DNA of 17,036 nucleotides. Source: an uncultured Roseburia sp. (GTDB lineage: Bacteria; Bacillota; Clostridia; Lachnospirales; Lachnospiraceae). Position numbers and translations under genes: made by a program. Below are positions 1 through 7,180 of the stretch, one piece after another. The DNA lies in assembly GCA_905206195.1 (NCBI GenBank), contig CAJLGN010000003.1, positions 1-17,036 on the forward strand, written 5' to 3'. Position 1 is the stretch's first letter. Every line of letters begins with the position of its first letter. A model generated the notes under the pieces. That model did not search any database. It saw nothing but the letters and a program-made list of their open reading frames with translations, and had not been told where the DNA came from.

Positions 1-2
1 TA

Positions 3-206
3 ATTAAACCAATTGCAATCGCAATTACAAAACACCAAAAGCCAAACACCAAGCATATGAAAAATATTTACTTTGTGCCTTTTGGGCAGGATAATTGTAA
101 GAGCAAGCCAAATTCTATGATCGCAAAGATGGAGCTTCTGCCGGAGACGATCGACGCGGCGATCAACGGAAAGCAGATTCAGCCGATCTTGCAGAGTCCG
201 GGATAA
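3..206 (+). CDS. dpaB: Dipicolinate synthase subunit B, C-terminal fragment (5' end outside window)
   Basis: The frame is open from the window edge to the TAA at 204-206. From about base 57 it reads KNIYFVPFGQDN, then KPNSMIAKMELLPETI and KQIQPIL, which matches my memory of the C-terminus of dipicolinate synthase subunit B (SpoVFB of B. subtilis: KNIFFIPFGQDD, KPNSMVAKMDLL, QLQPIL). DpaB works with DpaA in the mother cell to make dipicolinic acid, the calcium chelator of the spore core. Upstream of codon 19, PIAIAIT could match the family's PVVLGISTND region. The next residues (KHQKPNTKH) do not match the conserved NDALG...N segment and are about seven residues shorter than in B. subtilis. 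The first 56 bases are also AC-rich and unlike the rest. The gene may be variable, damaged, or affected by a sequence end. The ATG at 57 has no ribosome binding site and is read as an internal codon. The family call is fairly sure; intactness is not. Confidence 0.75.
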   Translation: MKPIAIAITKHQKPNTKHMKNIYFVPFGQDNCKSKPNSMIAKMELLPETIDAAINGKQIQPILQSPG

Positions 207-231
207 AAGACGGCAGATTGTCAGGTGAATG

Positions 232-381
232 AAAAAAGGGCGAGGCAAAATCCAGGTTTCATCCTCGGATTCTGTACAATTGGGATGAGAAGCTTCCCGG
301 GGTAAGTTAGCCCCGTCGAATGCCGATCAAAATTGTATCGAAATCGCAGGTTGGCCGCACATTTTGCCTTCGCCCTTTTTT
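232..381. ncRNA. Long inverted repeat enclosing a foldable insert; bidirectional terminator or structured RNA candidate
   Basis: The arms at 232-251 and 361-381 are complementary over 20 bp with one bulged base. The outer ends are an A6 run and a T6 run, so transcripts in either direction would end in a stem followed by U residues. The arms are 109 nt apart, far too long for an ordinary terminator loop, and the insert can fold further: 252-255 with 351-354 (includes one G-T pair), 275-281 with 331-337 (7 bp), and a hairpin CGGGG/CCCCG at 298-302 and 311-315. The outcome is a rod about 150 nt long between two convergent genes. It may be a complex bidirectional terminator, a 3'-UTR-derived or independent small RNA (a 6S-like rod is only a guess), or a small inverted-repeat mobile element. 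No family motif was recognised. Confidence 0.45.
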
Positions 382-387
382 GGAACA

Positions 388-648
388 TCAGGCCTGGATG
401 GATGCCTCGTAAGCCTCGCGGCAGGCTCTCGCCAGCTGATCGCCGCAGGACGTCGGGCGCCCGCCGCAGGAGATGCCCCCGATTTTTTCCTCGACCTGCT
501 CTACGGTGAGTCCCTCCACGAGCTTTGGAATCGCCTGCAGATTGCCGTTGCAGCCCCCGGTGAACTTTACGCTGCGCACGATATTGCCCTCGAGTTCCAA
601 CTCAATCTGAGTCGCGCAGGTTCCTTTGGTCTTGTATGCATACGCCAT
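388..648 (-). CDS. TSCPD-domain small protein (TIGR03905-like)
   Basis: The gene encodes 86 residues. Four cysteines lie at the positions expected for the TSCPD domain: C11, C33 (in GGCNGN), C61 (in GISCGGRPTSC) and C68. The signature is TSCGDQLA here, with glycine in place of the usual proline. The domain is known both as a short free-standing protein in Clostridia and as the C-terminal part of some adenosylcobalamin-dependent ribonucleotide reductases. The free form has no established function, although its cysteines suggest metal binding. The ATG start at 648-646 has a good AGGAGGA ribosome binding site at 655-662 (read on the minus strand). The gene diverges from secA, converges on dpaB, and should be read from the minus-strand half of the 844-873 promoter, giving a leader of about 190 nt. 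Family assignment is good; function is unknown. Confidence 0.85.
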   Translation of the reverse strand: MAYAYKTKGTCATQIELELEGNIVRSVKFTGGCNGNLQAIPKLVEGLTVEQVEEKIGGISCGGRPTSCGDQLARACREAYEASIQA

Positions 649-843
649 GATTTTCCTCCTCCATCTGGCTGCACAGCGGCGTGAAATCCTGGTGTGCCGG
701 GCAGCTGTTTTTCGCTACGTTATCCAGTATAAATGTGGAAGCGTGGGGATGCAAGGAAAAAATGGGGGATTGCGCGACGTTATTTGCTTCCGACGGCAGA
801 ATCTAGTTAATAAAAAATTTACAAATCATTTACTCTTATTTTT

Positions 844-873
844 ATTGTAGTACACTTGGAAAAGTGTTACAAT
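844..873 (-). promoter_or_regulatory. Sigma-A-type promoter reading leftward to the TSCPD gene
   Basis: On the minus strand, a TTGTAA -35 (complement of 867-872) and a TACAAT -10 (complement of 844-849) are separated by exactly 17 bp. The predicted start is near base 837. The elements sit on top of the rightward secA promoter, with the -35 of one strand overlapping the -10 of the other. The only gene downstream on this strand is the TSCPD gene. Confidence 0.55.
845..873 (+). promoter_or_regulatory. Sigma-A-type promoter for secA with internal dyad
   Basis: A TTGTAG -35 (845-850) and a TACAAT -10 (868-873) are separated by 17 bp, and a TG one base before the -10 (865-866) makes it an extended -10. 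Transcription should begin near 880, about 90 nt before the secA ATG. The spacer holds the dyad ACACTT-GGAA-AAGTGT (852-867), which could be a repressor site as well as the basis for bidirectional reading. Confidence 0.6.
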
Positions 874-970
874 AACAGTATTGTGCGGGGATTCTGCATT
901 TTTTAAGGTGCCCCGTAAAGAAATGATCGCGCGCGGGAAGGCAGATGCGCGGACAGGGATAGGAGTTTTT

Positions 971-3544
971 ATGAGTGCATTGACAAAGATCTTCGGAACT
1001 CACAGTGAGCGAGAATTAAAGCGGATTTACCCCACCGTGGACAAGGTGGAGTCCTACCGGGATGCCATGCAGGCACTCTCCGATGAGGAGCTTAGAAATA
1101 AGACCAAAGAGTATAAAGAGAGGCTGGATAAGGGGGCGACACTCGACGACCTTTTGCCGGAGGCGTACGCGACGGTGCGCGAGGCGGCGAAGCGCGTGCT
1201 CGGCATGGAGCATTACCGCGTGCAGATCATCGGCGGTGTCATTCTCCATCAGGGCCGCATCGCGGAGATGCGGACGGGTGAGGGAAAGACGCTGGTGTCA
1301 ACGCTCCCCGCGTACTTAAATGCGCTGGATGGCAAGGGTGTGTGCGTCGTGACGGTCAATGATTATCTGGCGAAGCGCGATGCCGAGTGGATGGGGAAGG
1401 TGCATGAGTTCCTCGGACTCAAGGTGGGCGTCGTGCTGAACTCTATGAACAACGACGAGCGCAGGGAGGCGTACAACTGCGATATCACCTATGTCACCAA
1501 CAATGAGCTTGGATTTGACTATCTCCGCGATAATATGCTCATTTATAAGGAGCAGCTGGTGCAGCGCGGGCTGCACTATGCGATTATCGATGAGGTTGAC
1601 TCGGTGCTGATCGATGAGGCGAGAACGCCTCTGATCATCTCGGGACAGAGCGGCAAATCTACCAGAATGTACGAGGCGTGCGATATCCTGGCACGTCAGA
1701 TGAAGCGCGGGGAGGATGTGCCGGAGTACTCCAAGATGGATGCGATCATGGGCATTGAGCAGGAGGAGACCGGCGATTTTGTCGTGAATGAAAAGGACAA
1801 GGTGGTCAGCCTGACGCAGGATGGCGTGAAGAAGGTGGAGCAGTTCTTCAAGATTGAGAATCTCGCGGACGCTGAGAATCTGGAGATTCAGCACAATATC
1901 ATCCTCGCGCTGCGGGCGCACAATCTGATGTTCCGCGATCAGGACTATGTGGTCAAGGACGATGAGGTCATGATTGTCGACGAGTTCACCGGACGTATCA
2001 TGCCGGGACGCCGTTATTCCGACGGTCTGCACCAGGCGATTGAGGCGAAAGAGCACGTGAAGGTAAAGCGGGAGAGCAAGACGCTTGCGACTATCACTTT
2101 CCAGAACTTCTTTAATAAATTTGAGAAGAAATCCGGCATGACGGGTACCGCGCTGACGGAGGAGAAGGAGTTCCGCGATATTTACGGTATGGATGTTGTG
2201 GAGATCCCGACGAACCGCCCGGTGCAGCGCATCGACAGGCAGGATGTGGTGTACAAGACTAAGCGGGAAAAATATCGCGCGGTGGTTCAGGCGGTGAAGG
2301 AGGCGAACGAGATCGGGCAGCCGGTTCTCGTGGGTACGATCACCATCGAGACCTCGGAGATCATCAGCGGTCTCCTGAAGAAGGAGGGAATCCAGCACAC
2401 TGTCCTGAATGCGAAGTTCCATGAGAAGGAAGCGGAGATCGTGGCTGGAGCCGGCGTGCACGGGGCGGTCACGATCGCAACCAACATGGCAGGGCGCGGT
2501 ACGGATATCAAGCTCGACGACGATGCGAAGGCGGCTGGCGGACTGAAGATCATCGGCACGGAACGCCACGAGTCCAGACGTATCGACAACCAGCTGCGCG
2601 GCCGTTCCGGCCGTCAGGGAGATCCGGGAGAATCACAGTTTTTCATTTCTCTTGAGGATGATTTGATGCGCCTGTTTGGGTCCGAGCGGTTGATGGATAT
2701 CTTCAACACGCTCGGGGTCAAGGAGGATGAGCAGATTCAGCACAAAATGCTGACCTCCGCGATCGAGCGGGCACAGACCAAGATCGAGGGGAACAACTTC
2801 GGCATTCGAAAGAATCTGCTTGAGTACGATCAGGTGATGAACGACCAGAGGGAGATCATCTACGCGGAGCGACTGCGCGTGTTGAATGGGGAGAGCATGC
2901 GGGATGTGATCTTTAAGATGATCACCGACCGCGTTGAGAGCAGTGTGGATACCTGTATCTTGCCCGATCTGCCGAAGGAGGAGTGGGATCTCAATGAACT
3001 CAACCAGCTCCTGTTATCGATGATACCGGTGAAGCCGGTCACGCAGGAGGATGTCGACGGCGTCAAGAACAACAAAGAGCTGAAGCATCTGTTGAAGGAG
3101 CGCGCGGTGAAGCTTTACGAGGCGAAGGAGACGGAGTTTCCGGAGCCGGAACAGTTCCGCGAGTTGGAGCGTGTCGTGCTCTTAAAGGTCATTGACCGCA
3201 AGTGGATGGATCACATCGACGATATGGACCAGCTGCGCCAGGGTATCGGTCTGCAGTCCTACGGGCAGAGAGATCCGCTGGTGGAGTACAAGATGGCGGG
3301 CTTTGATATGTTCGACGATATGATTGCCAATATCCAGGAGGATACAGTTCGTCTGCTGTATCATGTGAAGATTGAGCAGAGGGTGGAGCGTGAGCAGGTG
3401 GCGAAGGTAACCGGCACGAACAAGGATGAGTCCGCAGCGGGCACGCCGAAAAAGCGCGTCGCTGCGAAGGTTTACCCCAACGATCCATGCACCTGCGGCT
3501 CGGGGAAGAAATACAAGCAGTGCTGCGGTAAAATGGCGCAGTAA
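971..3544 (+). CDS. secA: Preprotein translocase ATPase SecA
   Basis: This 857-residue protein is the ATP-driven motor that pushes unfolded preproteins through the SecYEG channel at the cytoplasmic membrane. Visible landmarks are the Walker A MRTGEGKT (residues 100-107), Walker B/DEAD-like DEVD (207-210) followed by [15 protein letters not shown], the motor-2 segment [10 protein letters not shown] and [25 protein letters not shown], and a C-terminal zinc-binding tail CTC-x8-CC (about 840-852), which in other species contacts lipids and SecB or ribosomes. The length fits a full-length protein. The frame stays open upstream to 881, but the ATG at 971 has an AGGAG site at 961-965 and starts the usual family N-terminus ([19 protein letters not shown]), so it is preferred over the TTG at 881 or the ATG at 923. 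The flavodiiron gene follows after 42 bp with no terminator, suggesting at least partial co-transcription. Certain assignment. Confidence 0.98.
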   Translation: MSALTKIFGTHSERELKRIYPTVDKVESYRDAMQALSDEELRNKTKEYKERLDKGATLDDLLPEAYATVREAAKRVLGMEHYRVQIIGGVILHQGRIAEMRTGEGKTLVSTLPAYLNALDGKGVCVVTVNDYLAKRDAEWMGKVHEFLGLKVGVVLNSMNNDERREAYNCDITYVTNNELGFDYLRDNMLIYKEQLVQRGLHYAIIDEVDSVLIDEARTPLIISGQSGKSTRMYEACDILARQMKRGEDVPEYSKMDAIMGIEQEETGDFVVNEKDKVVSLTQDGVKKVEQFFKIENLADAENLEIQHNIILALRAHNLMFRDQDYVVKDDEVMIVDEFTGRIMPGRRYSDGLHQAIEAKEHVKVKRESKTLATITFQNFFNKFEKKSGMTGTALTEEKEFRDIYGMDVVEIPTNRPVQRIDRQDVVYKTKREKYRAVVQAVKEANEIGQPVLVGTITIETSEIISGLLKKEGIQHTVLNAKFHEKEAEIVAGAGVHGAVTIATNMAGRGTDIKLDDDAKAAGGLKIIGTERHESRRIDNQLRGRSGRQGDPGESQFFISLEDDLMRLFGSERLMDIFNTLGVKEDEQIQHKMLTSAIERAQTKIEGNNFGIRKNLLEYDQVMNDQREIIYAERLRVLNGESMRDVIFKMITDRVESSVDTCILPDLPKEEWDLNELNQLLLSMIPVKPVTQEDVDGVKNNKELKHLLKERAVKLYEAKETEFPEPEQFRELERVVLLKVIDRKWMDHIDDMDQLRQGIGLQSYGQRDPLVEYKMAGFDMFDDMIANIQEDTVRLLYHVKIEQRVEREQVAKVTGTNKDESAAGTPKKRVAAKVYPNDPCTCGSGKKYKQCCGKMAQ

Positions 3545-3586
3545 ATGGCATAACAAGAGTGATTGACTTGCAGGAGGTTATCTGAA

Positions 3587-4786
3587 ATGTACAACGTTAG
3601 AAATATTACCAAGGATATTATATGGATTGGAGCCAGTTTAAGGAGACTGGCTCTGTTTGAGAATATCTTTTCGATCCCCAAAGGGGTGTCCTACAATTCC
3701 TACATCATTATGGATGAGAAGACAGTGCTGCTCGACACGGTTGACACTGCCGTGGCGGGACAGTTTTTCGAGAATCTGGAATATGTGCTGCAGGATCGCG
3801 CGCTGGATTATCTGGTCGTGAACCATATGGAGCCGGATCACTGCGCGATGATCGGTGATATCGTGCGCAGATACCCAGGGATTCAGATTGTCGGAAATGC
3901 CAAGACATTTGCGATGATGGAGCAGTTTTTTGGGACGGGCTTTAACGAGCGAGGAATTATCGTCAAGGAGGGGGATACGCTCTCCGTCGGAAAGCACACA
4001 CTTCAGTTCATCATGGCGCCGATGGTACACTGGCCGGAGACGATGGTCACCTACGATGAGCTGGATAAGGTGCTGTTCTCCGCGGATGGTTTTGGAACTT
4101 TCGGGGCACTCAACGGTAATATTTTTGCGGATGAGATTGATTTTGAGCGCGAATGGCTGGATGACATGAGGCGCTATTATGCGAATATTGTCGGAAAATA
4201 TGGCGCGTCAGTACAGGCATTATTGAAAAAGATGCAGACGCGCCAGGTGGAGGTCATCTGCCCGCTGCACGGACCGATCTGGCGGGAGAATCTCTCATAT
4301 ATTTTGGACATATATCAGAAGTGGAGCAGTTACGAGCCGGAGGAGAAGGGAGTTGTCATTCTGTACGCGTCCATGTACGGCAATACGGCTTCCGCGGTGG
4401 ATGCGCTGGCGGGGTGTCTCGCCGAGCGAGGGGTGAAAAAAATTGCCATGCATGATGTGTCGAACACGCAGCTGTCGGAGCTGATTGGGGAAATTTTCCG
4501 GGCAAGTCATCTGGTGTTTGCCACACCGACCTATAATGCGGGAATCCATCCGATCATGGAGAATCTCCTCTCCGATATGAAGGCGCTCGCTATCCAGAAT
4601 CGGACGGTTGCTCTTTTGGAGAATGGAACCTGGGCGGTGTCGACTGCCAAGCAAATGCGCGAGGAGCTTGCACAGATGAAGAACATGACGGTTCTCGACG
4701 CGCAGATCACGATGAAGTCCCGGATGTCCGCAGAGCAACGAGAAGATCTCAAAGATCTTGCAGATACGATTGTTAGCGCTATGTGA
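3587..4786 (+). CDS. fprA: A-type flavoprotein (flavodiiron protein, FprA family)
   Basis: The 399-residue protein has the two-domain build of flavodiiron proteins. An N-terminal metallo-beta-lactamase-like domain carries all the di-iron ligands: H80-x-E82-x-D84 in NHMEPDH, H148 in MVHWPET, D166 in SADGFG, and a histidine in CPLHGPIW near residue 229. A C-terminal flavodoxin domain has the FMN loop in ILYASMYGNTASA. These enzymes reduce oxygen to water, or nitric oxide to nitrous oxide, with electrons from rubredoxin or NADH:rubredoxin reductase, and protect strict anaerobes. No rubredoxin domain is fused and no rubredoxin gene is seen nearby, so electrons come from elsewhere. The ATG at 3587 was chosen because AGGAGG lies at 3572-3577; an in-frame TTG at 3563 lacks this spacing. 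Whether it prefers oxygen or nitric oxide cannot be told from sequence. The gene follows secA closely and ends before a strong terminator. Confidence 0.93.
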   Translation: MYNVRNITKDIIWIGASLRRLALFENIFSIPKGVSYNSYIIMDEKTVLLDTVDTAVAGQFFENLEYVLQDRALDYLVVNHMEPDHCAMIGDIVRRYPGIQIVGNAKTFAMMEQFFGTGFNERGIIVKEGDTLSVGKHTLQFIMAPMVHWPETMVTYDELDKVLFSADGFGTFGALNGNIFADEIDFEREWLDDMRRYYANIVGKYGASVQALLKKMQTRQVEVICPLHGPIWRENLSYILDIYQKWSSYEPEEKGVVILYASMYGNTASAVDALAGCLAERGVKKIAMHDVSNTQLSELIGEIFRASHLVFATPTYNAGIHPIMENLLSDMKALAIQNRTVALLENGTWAVSTAKQMREELAQMKNMTVLDAQITMKSRMSAEQREDLKDLADTIVSAM

Positions 4787-4862
4787 GAGAGCGGATCAGT
4801 TTATAAAAGGCGAAGTGGGTCAGCACAGAATTGGTGTGGAACACGGCGCCGATAACATGATG

Positions 4863-4911
4863 AAAATAAAAGTACAGAACAAACATTCGAATTGTTCTGT
4901 ACTTTTATTTT
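4863..4911. terminator. Strong terminator after fprA (20-bp perfect stem)
   Basis: The arms at 4863-4882 and 4892-4911 are perfectly complementary over 20 bp around a 9-nt loop. The core GTACAGAACAA/TTGTTCTGTAC is flanked by A-rich and T-rich ends, so the hairpin has a U-rich 3' end in the + direction. It lies 76 bp after the fprA stop and directly abuts the uvrB extended -10. The loop-proximal part also resembles a LexA box (see separate entry). Confidence 0.85.
4876..4889. promoter_or_regulatory. Possible degenerate LexA (SOS) box upstream of uvrBA
   Basis: The 14 bases AGAACAAACATTCG resemble the Gram-positive SOS box CGAACATATGTTCG: GAAC, four bases, then ATTCG in place of GTTCG. uvrB and uvrA are LexA-regulated in B. 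subtilis, so a box here is expected. The match is imperfect, and the site lies upstream of the -35 region and inside the terminator stem, so confidence is low. Confidence 0.3.
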
Positions 4912-4926
4912 TTGTTCTGTTATAAT
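4898..4926 (+). promoter_or_regulatory. Extended -10 promoter for uvrBA
   Basis: A perfect TATAAT at 4921-4926 is preceded by TG at 4918-4919, giving an extended -10 (TGTTATAAT). The -35 at the right distance, TGTACT (4898-4903), is poor and lies within the 3' arm of the fprA terminator. Transcription should start near 4933, leaving an unusually long leader of about 210 nt before uvrB. Confidence 0.6.
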
Positions 4927-5146
4927 GGAGTGCAGATGTTACGGATGATAGGTTGTTCTGCGAAGTAGAGCTTTTCCGGGAGGGAGGAGGAAAGAGGATA
5001 AATTCTTTCTTTGATCTCTGTGCCACTTTGTTTTTAGATTTGTCAAGTCCGTATAAAGAAAATGATTTCAGGAAATCATTGATCTTTAAAATGCGCGATT
5101 TTAGTTCGAAGGATGATTTAGATTTGACGGAGGTGGAAAATATATT
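4927..5146 (+). promoter_or_regulatory. Long uvrB leader with a 20-bp dyad
   Basis: No gene is evident in these 220 bases. An open frame running through them continues out of frame into uvrB and lacks any recognisable content. The leader holds a third TTGTTCTG copy (4953-4960), a purine-rich stretch GGGAGGGAGGAGGAAAGAGG (4979-4998), and a perfect inverted repeat AATGATTTC-AG-GAAATCATT (5061-5080). The dyad has a 2-nt centre and no U-run behind it, so it looks more like an operator or RNA stem than a terminator. The uvrB ribosome binding site GGAGGTGG is at 5129-5136. Confidence 0.35.
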
Positions 5147-7138
5147 ATGGAGTTCAAATTACATTCCAGGTACGAACCCACCGGTGACCAGCCTCAGGCC
5201 ATCGAGGCGCTGGTGCGGGGCTTCAAAGAGGGGAACCAATTTCAGACGCTTTTGGGTGTCACAGGCTCCGGCAAGACATTCACCATGGCGAATGTCATCG
5301 CACAGTTAAAGAAACCGACGCTGATTATCTCCCATAACAAGACACTTGCAGGTCAGCTCTACGGCGAGTTTAAGGAGTTCTTTCCGGAGAATGCAGTGGA
5401 GTATTTTGTATCCTATTACGATTACTACCAGCCGGAAGCGTATGTACCGCAGACGGACACCTATATCGCCAAGGACTCTGCGATCAATGAGGAGATCGAT
5501 AAATTGCGCCTTTCCGCTACGGCGGCTCTTGTGGAGCGGAGGGATGTAATTGTCATTGCGTCCGTCTCCTGCATCTATGGATTGGGCAGCCCGGACGATT
5601 ATCTGGGGATGATGGTGTCCCTGCGGCCTGGGATGGAGAAGGATCGCGACGAGGTGATCCGCGCGCTGATCGATATCCAGTACACGAGGAACGAGATGGA
5701 CTTTCATCGAGGCACGTTCCGTGTGCGCGGCGATGTACTTGAGATTTTCCCGGCAAACTACGGGGACACGGCCGTGCGCGTGGAGTTTTTCGGGGACGAG
5801 ATCGATCGGATTACGGAGATCGATGTGCTGACGGGGGAAATCAAGTGCCGCTTGGAGCATTTCGCGGTGTTTCCTGCCTCCCACTATGTTGTGCCGCAGG
5901 AAAAGATTCTCAGAGCGTGCGGAGATATCGAGGCGGAGCTTGAGGATCGCGTCAAATTTTTCAAGGGTGAGGACAAGTTGCTCGAGGCGCAGCGGATCGC
6001 AGAGCGGACCAACTTTGATATTGAGATGTTGAAGGAGACCGGATTTTGCAGTGGTATTGAGAATTATTCCAGACATCTGGCAGGACTCCCGGAAGGCGCG
6101 ACGCCGCACACGCTGATCGATTATTTTAAGGATGATTTTCTGATCATCGTGGACGAGTCCCACATTACGATTCCACAGGTGCGCGGGATGTACGCGGGTG
6201 ATCAGTCCAGGAAGTCCACGCTGGTGAACTACGGTTTTCGCCTCCCTTCGGCGAAGGACAACCGGCCGTTGAATTTTGATGAGTTTGAGAGTAAGATCGA
6301 CCAGATGCTGTTTGTGTCCGCGACGCCGAACGTCTATGAGGGCGAGCACGAACTGATGCGCACCGAGCAGATTATCCGACCAACCGGCCTGCTGGACCCG
6401 GAGGTCGTGGTGCGTCCGGTGGAGGGACAGATTGATGACCTCATCGGAGAGGTCAACCGGGAGACGGCGAAGCATAATAAAGTTTTGATCACGACCCTGA
6501 CCAAGAAGATGGCAGAGGATTTGACAGATTACATGCGTGAGCTTGGCATCCGCGTGAAGTACCTGCACTCCGATATCGACACGCTGGAGCGCGCGGAGAT
6601 CATCCGTGATCTGCGCCTGGATGTGTTTGATGTGCTTGTCGGAATCAACCTGCTGCGGGAGGGCTTGGATATCCCGGAGATTACGCTTGTGGCAATTTTG
6701 GACGCGGATAAGGAGGGATTTCTGCGCTCTGAGACTTCCCTGATTCAGACAATCGGGCGCGCCGCGCGAAACAGCGAGGGACATGTCATTATGTATGCGG
6801 ACAAAATTACGGATTCTATGCGCGTGGCGATCGAGGAGACGGAGCGCCGCCGGAAGATTCAGCAGGAATACAATGAGGCGCACGGCATCACACCGACGAC
6901 CATTCAGAAGTCAGTGCGGGAATTGATTTCCGTGTCCAAGAAGGTTGCGAAGGAAGAGCTGAATTTCAAAAAGGATCCGGAATCGATGAACAAGTCGGAG
7001 CTGACGAAGCTGGTTGTGGATATCCAAAAGAAGATGGAGAAGGCGGCGGCAGATTTGAACTTCGAGGCGGCGGCAGAGTACCGGGATAAGATGATCGAGC
7101 TGAAGAATATGTTGCGTCTAAACGGCGATACAAAGTGA
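5147..7138 (+). CDS. uvrB: Excinuclease ABC subunit B (UvrB)
   Basis: The 663-residue UvrB is the damage-verifying helicase-like subunit of nucleotide excision repair. UvrA2B loads on DNA, UvrB grips the lesion, and UvrC is recruited to cut on both sides. The sequence shows Walker A GVTGSGKT (37-44), the beta-hairpin that inserts between the strands ([17 protein letters not shown], about 90-107), DESH (336-339) as the Walker B motif, SATPNVYE, the RecA-2 motifs [13 protein letters not shown] and QTIGRAARN, and a C-terminal UVR domain (about 619-654) that contacts UvrC. Length and motif order are those of a complete protein. The ATG at 5147 has GGAGGTGG ten bases upstream. uvrA follows after 42 bp in the same direction, the usual uvrBA operon. 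uvrC is not in the window. Certain assignment. Confidence 0.98.
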   Translation: MEFKLHSRYEPTGDQPQAIEALVRGFKEGNQFQTLLGVTGSGKTFTMANVIAQLKKPTLIISHNKTLAGQLYGEFKEFFPENAVEYFVSYYDYYQPEAYVPQTDTYIAKDSAINEEIDKLRLSATAALVERRDVIVIASVSCIYGLGSPDDYLGMMVSLRPGMEKDRDEVIRALIDIQYTRNEMDFHRGTFRVRGDVLEIFPANYGDTAVRVEFFGDEIDRITEIDVLTGEIKCRLEHFAVFPASHYVVPQEKILRACGDIEAELEDRVKFFKGEDKLLEAQRIAERTNFDIEMLKETGFCSGIENYSRHLAGLPEGATPHTLIDYFKDDFLIIVDESHITIPQVRGMYAGDQSRKSTLVNYGFRLPSAKDNRPLNFDEFESKIDQMLFVSATPNVYEGEHELMRTEQIIRPTGLLDPEVVVRPVEGQIDDLIGEVNRETAKHNKVLITTLTKKMAEDLTDYMRELGIRVKYLHSDIDTLERAEIIRDLRLDVFDVLVGINLLREGLDIPEITLVAILDADKEGFLRSETSLIQTIGRAARNSEGHVIMYADKITDSMRVAIEETERRRKIQQEYNEAHGITPTTIQKSVRELISVSKKVAKEELNFKKDPESMNKSELTKLVVDIQKKMEKAAADLNFEAAAEYRDKMIELKNMLRLNGDTK

Positions 7139-7180
7139 GCGGGCCGCTTGGGCAGAATAATAGATTAGAAAGAAGAAAGC

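Noticed and set aside
364..684. 106-residue + strand frame over the TSCPD gene
   Set aside because: It overlaps the TSCPD gene, which has the cysteine signature and a good ribosome binding site on the other strand.
626..850. 74-residue + strand frame in the secA upstream region
   Set aside because: It has no ribosome binding site and no family resemblance, and it runs through the divergent promoter region.
881..970. Upstream extension of SecA from the TTG at 881 or the ATG at 923
   Set aside because: The extension lies at the predicted transcript start and does not resemble SecA, whereas the ATG at 971 has AGGAG and the family N-terminus.
1316..2569. 417-residue open frame antisense to secA
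   Set aside because: It is a shadow of the strongly conserved secA frame, with no domain and low-complexity composition.
4848..4855. GCCGATAA resembling a sigma-D -10 after fprA
   Set aside because: There is no TAAA-like -35 at 13-15 bp upstream and no flagellar gene downstream.
4953..5309. 118-residue open frame across the uvrB start
   Set aside because: It overlaps uvrB out of frame, has no recognisable domain, and its upstream part is better explained as a leader.
5306..6883. 525-residue open frame antisense to uvrB
   Set aside because: It mirrors uvrB codon bias, lacks a recognisable domain or ribosome binding site, and its translation is rich in H, L, R and D, as expected for a shadow frame.
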